A DNA stretch of 34,498 nt from assembly GCA_030748635.1 (NCBI GenBank), contig JASMLP010000110.1, forward strand, positions 1 to 34,498. The letters run 5' to 3'. The notes under the pieces are model-generated. The model was not told where the DNA came from and did not search any database. It saw only the letters and a list, made by a program, of their open reading frames with translations. Below are positions 7,324 through 14,836 of the stretch, piece after piece (the stretch's first letter is position 1; every line of letters begins with the position of its first letter). This DNA is from Planctomycetota bacterium. Its GTDB lineage: Bacteria; Planctomycetota; JACQVV01; JASMLP01. A program made the position numbers and the translations under genes.

Positions 7324-8456
7324 TGCCTATCTACGAGTTCGGATATCGCCCCCTTTCTGAAGAGACCCCCCGAAAATCATCGAGTTGGATAGCGATCAGC
7401 CTTTCGGCCATTCAGATCAACTGGAAATCCAAAATTGCCCGTCGATTGATTATCGGTGCCTGGGCTCCACTGCTCTACTTTGGGCTCGTCTTCTTCGCGG
7501 TCAGCAAGGTGACCGAGACCGGCGCCCTCGAGAAAGGGAGCTTTTCCTACGGAATGGTTTCCTCGATCGTCGGAAAAGCGGCCGCCTTACAACTGGCGGA
7601 CAATCCGGAGTCACTTCGGGACCCGATCTGGACCATCCTCTTTTACTACCAGTTACGGGTACAGATCCTGGCCATCATTCTGATGCTCGCCATCGTCGGA
7701 CCCGGCCTTATTTCAGACGATTTACGCACCAAGGCGTTCCCCCTCTATTTTGCCAAGGCGGTTAGTCGATGGAGTTATTTAGTCGGGAAGTTTACCGCCG
7801 CCGCCTTCTACGTCGCCACCGTCAGTCTGTTTCCAGCCATATTCCTCTATATTATTTCCATCCTATTTTCCCCCGACCTGGGAACCCTTCAACAGACCCT
7901 GCCGGTTTTACTCAATCTTTTACCGGTCTACCTGGTAATCATCTCTTTTTGTAGCTGTTTGATTCTCGCTCTCTCCGCATTGACCTGGAGTCGACGCTAT
8001 CTGGGATTCGCATGGATTTCACTTTGGATTCTTACCGAAGCCTTTTCCGGACTCCTGGGGACCATCGACCAGATCGATCTGACCAGACAAAACGCCGAAA
8101 ACGAATCCGAAGAAATCGTGATTCTCGACTCCTCGTGGTCCGGTTCCATTTCTCTTCGAAAAAACTGTCTCGCGGTTGGCCACCGAATCCTGAATATGGA
8201 GCAAAAGATCCAGTCCATCCTAGCGCTTCTGCAATCCGCTCCCCACAAACAGTTCAGTTCCATCCAGCTTCAAAAGGGTTTTTCCAAAACACCCTCCCCC
8301 CCCCCGGACCTGGGTATTGAACGTTTCGAGCGCATCCTTCGTAACCTCGAGAATTCTCAATCCGTCGCTCGCTCTGCCGGTATCCTGGCCTTTTTTGCCG
8401 CTCTATCGAGTCTCTTCTTGTGGAGACGCATCGGACGAGAGGAACGGGGCTCGTGA
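7323..8456 (+). CDS. ABC-2 type permease (first pair)
   Basis: The 377-residue integral membrane protein has about six hydrophobic segments: residues about 42-62, 115-132, 158-180, 195-220, 228-250 and 350-368. This fits an ABC-2 permease that would pair with the preceding ATPase. A hydrophilic loop of about 100 residues separates the fifth and sixth segments, where the last large extracytoplasmic or cytosolic domain would lie. The gene contains a run of ten C bases (8296-8305) encoding part of a proline stretch just before the last segment. A slip there would remove the last membrane segment. It overlaps the next ATPase start by 4 bp (GTGA). Confidence 0.85.
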   Translation: MPIYEFGYRPLSEETPRKSSSWIAISLSAIQINWKSKIARRLIIGAWAPLLYFGLVFFAVSKVTETGALEKGSFSYGMVSSIVGKAAALQLADNPESLRDPIWTILFYYQLRVQILAIILMLAIVGPGLISDDLRTKAFPLYFAKAVSRWSYLVGKFTAAAFYVATVSLFPAIFLYIISILFSPDLGTLQQTLPVLLNLLPVYLVIISFCSCLILALSALTWSRRYLGFAWISLWILTEAFSGLLGTIDQIDLTRQNAENESEEIVILDSSWSGSISLRKNCLAVGHRILNMEQKIQSILALLQSAPHKQFSSIQLQKGFSKTPSPPPDLGIERFERILRNLENSQSVARSAGILAFFAALSSLFLWRRIGREERGS

Positions 8457-9409
8457 GCGTTTCGATCCAACTCAAAGGCCTGGCCCGTTGGTACGGACGG
8501 GTGGTCGGACTCATCGAGGCCGATCTCCAGTTCGCTTCCGGCGTGACTGGCATTCTGGGTCCTAACGGGGCGGGAAAATCGACCTTGCTCAATCTGGTGA
8601 CGGGCCAGATCCGTCCCAGTCGAGGAAGTGTGTTGATCGATGGCCAGACGATCTGGAATCAGCCGGCGCTCTATGGACGAATCGGGTTCTGCCCCGAAGG
8701 CGACCGCTTCTACTGGACCATGACCGGACTGCAATTTGTCACTGAACTGACCGCACTGCACGGATTCTCTCGCCACGAAGCAGAAGCCAAAGCTCGGAGA
8801 TGCCTCTCCAAACTGGGGATGAGCGATTCCATGCACCGTCGTATCAACACCTATTCCAAGGGGATGCGTCAGCGCACCAAGTTTGCCCAAGCCCTCGCTC
8901 ACGACCCGGACATTCTGGTACTCGATGAACCACTCACCGGCACCGACCCCCAGGGAAGACGACTCCTGATCGACGAGATCACGACTCTGGGTGAGTCCGG
9001 CAAAACGGTTCTGGTCTCCAGCCACATCCTCCACGAAATCGAGGCCATGACAGATCAGGTCGTGGTTGTCCATCAGGGCCGTATTCGGGCCTCGGGTTCG
9101 GTCTCAGAAATTCGAAACCTTCTGGATCATTTTCCGATGCAGATCCGAATCTCAGGAGACAATCTCCGTCCACTCGCTCAAGCCTTGCTCTCGATCGAAG
9201 ATGTGGTCTCCACAGAACTGCACCAGAACGGCCGACAACTTTTCGTCAAAACCCGACAGGCCTCATCTGTATACCGAGTCCTACCTGAACTGATCTGTTC
9301 TCTCCAAATCATCGTGGAAGAAATCGAAGGTGAGGACTCTTCCCTGGAAGCGGTGTTCGATTATCTGATGGCGGGAGTTTCCGCCCGGTTGCGAGGGAGT
9401 TTACGATGA
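8453..9409 (+). CDS. ABC transporter ATP-binding protein (second pair)
   Basis: The 318-residue ATPase has Walker A GPNGAGKST (36-44), signature YSKGMRQR (134-141), Walker B ILVLDEPLTGTD (154-165) and switch His in VSSHILHEI. I chose the GTG at 8453 because it overlaps the upstream stop as GTGA and has AGAGGA about 9 nt before it. A GTG at 8420 would add eleven residues lacking similarity to the family. It is paralogous to the ATPase at 6403 and pairs with the following permease. Order and overlaps suggest either two related exporters or one heteromeric complex built from two ATPases and two permeases. Confidence 0.92.
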   Translation: MSVSIQLKGLARWYGRVVGLIEADLQFASGVTGILGPNGAGKSTLLNLVTGQIRPSRGSVLIDGQTIWNQPALYGRIGFCPEGDRFYWTMTGLQFVTELTALHGFSRHEAEAKARRCLSKLGMSDSMHRRINTYSKGMRQRTKFAQALAHDPDILVLDEPLTGTDPQGRRLLIDEITTLGESGKTVLVSSHILHEIEAMTDQVVVVHQGRIRASGSVSEIRNLLDHFPMQIRISGDNLRPLAQALLSIEDVVSTELHQNGRQLFVKTRQASSVYRVLPELICSLQIIVEEIEGEDSSLEAVFDYLMAGVSARLRGSLR

Positions 9410-10212
9410 TGGGACTCCTCTACTCCACTTTGGCAATTTTCCGCATTGAACTCCATCGGATCCTTTCGGCTCGAATGATCTGGCTGGTCGGACTGGTTTT
9501 CTTCCTCCCGAGCTTGACCTTTTTCCTTCGCCCCCCCCCGTTAGGCCCTCAACAGTCGCTCCTGCTATACGCCTTTGTTCTGTACATCTATTATCAAGCG
9601 CTCCTTCCGCTGGCCGCATTGCTATACGCTTCCTCGACGATTCGCGATGAGCAAGATCAACGCACACTGGGCTACCTCTTGCTTCGGCCCACCCCACGTT
9701 GGCTCATCCTTGTGGCCAAGTTTTTCGCCTGCGCTTTGGTTCTCACCACCCTGTCCTGCGCGAGCATTACCTGGTGCCATGTCGCCTACTGGAAACTCAA
9801 AGGCGCCACCCTCCCGGCTGGCTACCATCACCTCCCGACTCTGGGGTGGGCGCTGGCTCTCGCGGTCGCCGGATCCTTCTCGTTTCTCGCCGTTTTCAGC
9901 GTGATCAGCACTCTGTTTCGGCGAGCCCTGGTCGCGGGATTGATCTACGCCTTCTTCATCGAGACCGTTTTGACCTGGGTACCCGCCATGGTAGCTCGAC
10001 TTTCATGTGTCTTTTATCTGCGCTCACTACTCCTTCGCCCCCCATTCGGTGATCCCAGCCTCCAAAAGCGAATTGAGGAAGGGATGAACCTCTTTGAGGT
10101 CCCCTCTCGATCGACCTCTTCGATAAGCCTCTTGCTTGTAACACTCGTCTGCATCATTCTATCATCAATCATATTCACCTTTCGGGAATACGCGGCGCAA
10201 TCGGAGAGTTGA
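9406..10212 (+). CDS. ABC-2 type permease (second pair)
   Basis: The 268-residue protein has about six membrane segments: residues about 22-40, 48-72, 100-122, 145-165, 175-200 and 245-262. This is the standard ABC-2 permease layout. Its ATG overlaps the preceding ATPase stop (ATGA). A run of nine C bases at 9531-9539 encodes a proline pair between segments one and two. The last gene of the coupled block, it is followed by a 39-bp gap before the acyl-CoA dehydrogenase gene. Substrate unknown. Confidence 0.85.
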   Translation: MMGLLYSTLAIFRIELHRILSARMIWLVGLVFFLPSLTFFLRPPPLGPQQSLLLYAFVLYIYYQALLPLAALLYASSTIRDEQDQRTLGYLLLRPTPRWLILVAKFFACALVLTTLSCASITWCHVAYWKLKGATLPAGYHHLPTLGWALALAVAGSFSFLAVFSVISTLFRRALVAGLIYAFFIETVLTWVPAMVARLSCVFYLRSLLLRPPFGDPSLQKRIEEGMNLFEVPSRSTSSISLLLVTLVCIILSSIIFTFREYAAQSES

Positions 10213-10251
10213 TCTCTCAACGCCGACTCTTCCATTTCTCAGGAGAAAACG

Positions 10252-11421
10252 ATGGATCCTTTCGAATCGCTGGACCTATTCGATATCGACGCCCTGCTCA
10301 CGGAGGAGGAACGGATGATCCGGGACACGGTGCGGCAATTCGCATCCGACAAGATTCTCCCCTGCATCCGCGAACACACACGAGAAGGAACATTACCCCG
10401 TCACCTGATTCCTGAGATGGGCGAACTGGGGTTACTCGGGGCAAATCTCGAGGGGTATGATTGCGCCGGACTGGGCCCGGTCGCCTACGGGTTGATCATG
10501 CAAGAGATCGAACGCGCCGACTCCGGCTTGAGAAGTTTTGTGAGCGTCCAAGGCGCGCTGGCCATGTACCCGATCCACGATTTCGGTTCAGAAGAACAGA
10601 AACAGAAGTGGCTCCCCCCCATGGCTCGTGGCGAGAAAATCGGTTGCTTTGGCCTGACCGAACCCGACTTTGGATCCAACCCCGCCGGACTCCGCACCCG
10701 GGCGCGTAAAGACGGAGATTCCTGGATATTGAACGGAAACAAGATGTGGATCACCAACGGGACCACAGCCGATATTGCCGTGATCTGGGCTCGCACGGAA
10801 GAAGGAGTGTTCCGCGGTTTTCTGGTCGAGAAGGGAACTCCCGGCCTGGAGGCCATCGAAATCCGAGGAAAATATAGCCTTCGGGCCTCGGACACGGCGG
10901 AACTTGTCCTGGAGGACTGTCGCATTCCGGCTGAAAACGTCTTACCGAAAACCGAGGGACTCAAATACGCGTTGAAATGCTTGAATCAAGCCCGATACGG
11001 CATCGCCTGGGGAGCGATCGGCGCCGCCCAGGCCTGTTTTGACGAGGCCCTGCGATACTCCAAGGAACGAATCCAATTCGGCAAACCGATCGCCTCCTTC
11101 CAGCTTGTTCAACAAAAGCTGGCCCACATCGCGACCGAAATCACCAAGAGCCAGCTGCTCTGCCTGCGCCTCGGGCGACTGAAAGAAAAGGGAGACATTC
11201 GTCACTATCAAATTTCTGTCGCCAAGAGAAACAATGTCTTTCACGCTCTCGAAGCGGCCCGAACCTGTCGTGACATACTAGGCGGCAACGGTATCCTGGA
11301 CGAATATCATTCGATGCGACACATGATGAACCTGGAAACGGTATTCACCTACGAAGGTACACACGACATTCATGCGCTCATCATCGCCGAACACTTGACT
11401 GGAATCGCCGCCTACGAATAG
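10252..11421 (+). CDS. Acyl-CoA dehydrogenase, glutaryl-CoA dehydrogenase-like
   Basis: This FAD enzyme of 389 residues most resembles glutaryl-CoA dehydrogenase, which oxidises and decarboxylates glutaryl-CoA to crotonyl-CoA in lysine, hydroxylysine and tryptophan breakdown. Supporting motifs are SGLRSFVSVQGAL (91-103, with Arg94 at the position of the glutarate-binding arginine), GCFGLTEPDFGSNP (131-144), WITNG (166-170), ILGGNGI (342-348) and FTYEGTHDIHALI (365-377) with Glu368 as catalytic base. The start ATG has AGGAG 6 nt upstream. It follows the ABC block by 39 bp and may be co-transcribed. General acyl-CoA dehydrogenase activity cannot be ruled out, but the YEGTHD and RS motifs favour glutaryl-CoA. 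Confidence 0.87.
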   Translation: MDPFESLDLFDIDALLTEEERMIRDTVRQFASDKILPCIREHTREGTLPRHLIPEMGELGLLGANLEGYDCAGLGPVAYGLIMQEIERADSGLRSFVSVQGALAMYPIHDFGSEEQKQKWLPPMARGEKIGCFGLTEPDFGSNPAGLRTRARKDGDSWILNGNKMWITNGTTADIAVIWARTEEGVFRGFLVEKGTPGLEAIEIRGKYSLRASDTAELVLEDCRIPAENVLPKTEGLKYALKCLNQARYGIAWGAIGAAQACFDEALRYSKERIQFGKPIASFQLVQQKLAHIATEITKSQLLCLRLGRLKEKGDIRHYQISVAKRNNVFHALEAARTCRDILGGNGILDEYHSMRHMMNLETVFTYEGTHDIHALIIAEHLTGIAAYE

Positions 11422-11456
11422 ACCCTCCCGCGTGAGACTTCTCCGAACAAAAACGG

Positions 11457-13763
11457 TCAATCGTTCTCTATTCGGTTCTCTATAGAGGCCAAAAGATTCG
11501 CAGCCCGTTTCCGCGTACGTCGATTTTCCCGGACGGCATCCAATGGTGAGGAAGAAGAAGTCATCCCAGCTCGCAACTCCTCCAGAATGATCACATACCT
11601 ATCGACCAACCGGAAACGTCGATCGTTCACGGGCCCGACAAAACTGTCTCGATAACGCCGATACGGCCGAATCCCCTGGTCGATCTTCTTCGACCACCGC
11701 TCGATCTCATTCGTATATTTCTCCAGGTCCGTGGGTTTTTTGGAAAGTGACCGAATGATAGAGTCCAGCTTCTGGTCACATTTCCTGAAGTGTTTGCCCA
11801 GTTGACTGAGAACGGAAGTTCCCTGATCCCTCTCTCTCGACTGCTGAAATTCCATCCCTTTTGGAGGGTGATGGAATTCGCAGCGGGCTTCCACCCCTTC
11901 CGGGGAGCCGCCCGCTTTTCGGGAAACCTCTCCGATTTCATTACGAGCCAGAACAGAATACACCCCCGCCTGGAGAAACCGATGGGTGAATCGCCCATCC
12001 TCCCTTGGAGACAATTCCGACCGGAACGGTCCCAGAAACAGAGAATAACCTCCATTTTCCTTCACCCGGACGACTTCTTCTCTAACCGATTTTCCATCCG
12101 CGTTAAGAAGAGAAATCCGGACACGACTCCCCTCGGAAACCCGACTCAATCCTTGAACCCAGACGTAAATGGCGGCCGTGTTCTTTCCCGGGATCTGCGC
12201 GGAAATCGCTTCCACCACCAAGGAAGATTCATTCGTCTCATATTTCTCGCGAAGCTTTGGAGAAAGTGGCCACTGATCTTTCAGAAGTTTCAATCGATTA
12301 CGAGATATCGACTGCAAGTCCTTGACTGGAAGGTGGCGTGGTTTACCAAGCCCCAACGGCAAGGGTTTTCGGCGCGGGATTTGAGCCTTCGTTTCTTCAT
12401 CAGCAGGCTCGCCCTCCTTCCCGTCGATTTTGACTGAAGCTTCCGAAGTGACCGATGGAGGCTCACGCTCTTCAAGTTGGAAATAAAAGGTCATAGCCAC
12501 GACGCACCCCACAAGTCCCAACCCAAAAACGGAGGCAAATAGGTACCAGGCAGCTCGACCTTTGGGACGAACACTACGAATCGGTTCATGCCGATTTCGA
12601 TGCACTTCACCGGTGGGCCGCTTGCGAGCGAGGATCTCCTTATACGTCTCACGCAACTCCGACCGCAAGACATCAAAATCAGGCTCTGAGGTCACATGTG
12701 ATTTGGCGCTTTCAAGACGCCTCTGTTCTCGCAAAATCGCCTGGACAATCTCATCGTCCAGATATTCCTTGTCAACAAGAACTTCAGCCAGACTTTTTGT
12801 CAATCCGAGTCCTTTCATGACTTTCTGGACGTACATACATTCGCTGATCTCATCCTGCCCGAGTATTTCATTCCCCTGCAGCAGATTAGCCAGATTCACA
12901 TCCTCACTCGACTTGCTAACGGTCGAATTCTTATCGACCCACTTGACCTTGCCCATCAACTTCTTCTGGAGATTCAGAATCCTCAATACATCCGGCGGCT
13001 TCAGATAACGCTTTTCTACCAGGACTTCTCCAACCCGCTTAACCACCCCCAATTCCTTCAATTTGAACTGGATAAAGAGCCCTTCCTTGACCTGAATTTC
13101 CTCAAGCAACCCCTTTTCCAGAGCAATCGAACCGAACAAAACACTGGGGTTTTCGGGCAAATCGAATCGCCGCAGCGGATCGATAACCGGCAACTCCACG
13201 GTAGAAAGTCCCGTGGAGGTTTTTTTCCGCTTTGACCTGGAAACCTTGGCGGGCGCCTTGATGATCTCTCGATTCAACTTTTGTTTGGTTTCTTCGTGCC
13301 CAAACAGGAGGTCCCGAACAAGATCGATTCCAAGGTACCCCTTCTGAATGAGAATTTCTCCCAGATCGGTATCGATCCCCACTCTTTCGAGTTCACACTG
13401 AATGTGAAAGCACTCGTCGATCTGATCCGCAGAGACGAGCTTTCCCTCCCTCACGCGCCGCACAAGAGTATCGTGCTCGGCCGGGGTAAATTTAACGATT
13501 TCAAACCGTGTTCCGGTCAGGACCTTTTCTTCTCGAGCATCTCCTTGAGCTCGGACCAAAGCGCGAACGGAGGGTTGATCCAGATAGAATTTTGAAACCA
13601 AGATCTGCCCTATGCTGAGATCAAATCGCAACTCCTTCATGCGCGACTGGATCTCCAGACACTCTTCCAATTGCGACTGATCAATCAACCGATTGAATAG
13701 AGCTAACTGGCCGATCGACCAGCGACGTCTCTGCCGACTCTCACTCCTGGAATCCTCAGTCAC
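11457..13763 (-). CDS. Single-pass membrane protein with four secretion-ATPase N-domain-like repeats
   Basis: This 768-residue protein starts at GTG 13763. The cytosolic half carries four related modules of about 60 residues, at 17-73, 97-155, 208-270 and 291-350. Each contains a helix ending in a Q-rich stretch and a core such as VGEVLVEKRYLKPPDVLRIL or LGEILIQKGYLGIDLV. This pattern (LGxILVxKGYL) resembles the N-terminal domain of type II/IV secretion ATPases (GspE_N/MshEN), some of which bind cyclic di-GMP. No ATPase domain follows. One membrane segment lies at about 404-428, then a proline-rich linker and an extracytoplasmic domain of about 300 residues ending in basic helices. It is the last gene of a minus-strand group, 19 bp after the preceding gene. 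The function is unknown; the repeat relationship is by eye. Confidence 0.75.
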   Translation of the reverse strand: MTEDSRSESRQRRRWSIGQLALFNRLIDQSQLEECLEIQSRMKELRFDLSIGQILVSKFYLDQPSVRALVRAQGDAREEKVLTGTRFEIVKFTPAEHDTLVRRVREGKLVSADQIDECFHIQCELERVGIDTDLGEILIQKGYLGIDLVRDLLFGHEETKQKLNREIIKAPAKVSRSKRKKTSTGLSTVELPVIDPLRRFDLPENPSVLFGSIALEKGLLEEIQVKEGLFIQFKLKELGVVKRVGEVLVEKRYLKPPDVLRILNLQKKLMGKVKWVDKNSTVSKSSEDVNLANLLQGNEILGQDEISECMYVQKVMKGLGLTKSLAEVLVDKEYLDDEIVQAILREQRRLESAKSHVTSEPDFDVLRSELRETYKEILARKRPTGEVHRNRHEPIRSVRPKGRAAWYLFASVFGLGLVGCVVAMTFYFQLEEREPPSVTSEASVKIDGKEGEPADEETKAQIPRRKPLPLGLGKPRHLPVKDLQSISRNRLKLLKDQWPLSPKLREKYETNESSLVVEAISAQIPGKNTAAIYVWVQGLSRVSEGSRVRISLLNADGKSVREEVVRVKENGGYSLFLGPFRSELSPREDGRFTHRFLQAGVYSVLARNEIGEVSRKAGGSPEGVEARCEFHHPPKGMEFQQSRERDQGTSVLSQLGKHFRKCDQKLDSIIRSLSKKPTDLEKYTNEIERWSKKIDQGIRPYRRYRDSFVGPVNDRRFRLVDRYVIILEELRAGMTSSSSPLDAVRENRRTRKRAANLLASIENRIEND

Positions 13764-13782
13764 TTGAATTCCGATCTTCTCA

Positions 13783-14718
13783 TTACTCGAAAACGGATTC
13801 CAGGACCCCCCGGGACGCTAATATTTTCGAACGGATCACAGACAACGAAACCACTTCTTCCCCGACGGTATCATCGGGATGAATCTCTTTTCCAAAGTGG
13901 TGAAATATTTCACGAGAGATCGCCTTGTTGAGGAGCATATTCCAACGATACAGAGACTGGATGGCCGAATAGGCTTCCGGATAACGCAAGGCAACCACCC
14001 GCTCATCGCGTGCGCGCATGATTTCCAGAAATACCTTTCGATGAAATCGCCCTCTCCAATCCGTCACCCATCGCCGCCAGGCGATCGGATCGAACGCTCC
14101 TTCCGATCCGATCACGAATCGCTCTCCCTTCTGAACCGCTTCCAAGTTTTCTTCCTGCTCACTCTCGAGAAGGTTTACCTTTCGAAGGTACACGAGATAA
14201 AACCGACGCCTTTCCGCTTTCTCGCGGATCTCGTCATCCCGAGCGCCCCAGCGAGCGTTCGCACGTGCCACAATTTCCTCCAGCGGAATCCCCGGTTTCT
14301 CGAGAAGAGCCAGGGGTTGTTTCGACGGCTCATAATGCAATGTGAAACCGTATTTACCAGAGAGCAAGCGACGTTTCCCGTAGGGCCCAAAAAAACCGAC
14401 TCCACTCCCATTCACGATAGTCACCGGATCCGACCATTCGACCTGTTTCCCGGCAAAATGCATGGCACCCAAAATGCGAGTTCCATCTGGGAGTCGGGTG
14501 AGCATTTGGACGACAAAGCCCTCTTGGGACCCGACCTTGACCGGCTCCGCTTTGCACCAGAGGATTTTCTTTTCTGAGGCCCGAAACTCGATCTTCTCCT
14601 CTTCGGTAACACCCACTCGACTTACAACCTGTTCCCGCCATGAATTCACATCCTGCGCAACAATACGCGCCCCCAAGAAGAGCAGGAAGCCCAGCCATCG
14701 GACCCAATGCGAAATCAT
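13783..14718 (-). CDS. Secreted protein of unknown function
   Basis: The protein has 311 residues. I chose ATG 14718 because GGAGG lies 6 nt upstream; the adjacent GTG codon at 14721 is less likely. An N-terminal signal peptide (MISHWVRWLGFLLFLGARIVAQ) precedes a beta-rich middle with the phrase SGVGFFGPYGKRRLLSGKYG and a charged helical C-terminal half. No family is recognised. It lies between the TIGR03790-family gene and the four-repeat membrane protein, 118 and 19 bp from them, all on the minus strand. The three probably form one transcription unit. Confidence 0.7.
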   Translation of the reverse strand: MISHWVRWLGFLLFLGARIVAQDVNSWREQVVSRVGVTEEEKIEFRASEKKILWCKAEPVKVGSQEGFVVQMLTRLPDGTRILGAMHFAGKQVEWSDPVTIVNGSGVGFFGPYGKRRLLSGKYGFTLHYEPSKQPLALLEKPGIPLEEIVARANARWGARDDEIREKAERRRFYLVYLRKVNLLESEQEENLEAVQKGERFVIGSEGAFDPIAWRRWVTDWRGRFHRKVFLEIMRARDERVVALRYPEAYSAIQSLYRWNMLLNKAISREIFHHFGKEIHPDDTVGEEVVSLSVIRSKILASRGVLESVFE

Positions 14719-14836
14719 CACCTTCCTCCGTCCACTGAAGAAAAATCAGGTAGCGCCCCGATTCTATCGATCCCGAACAACTGAACCAAGAGTGACCGAA
14801 TTCATGGGGAGAAAACACAACTTCTTAAAGAAATCC

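Noticed and set aside
8420-8452. Earlier GTG start of the second ATPase
   Set aside because: It adds residues with no family similarity, and the GTGA overlap at 8453 with its own AGAGGA site is a better fit.
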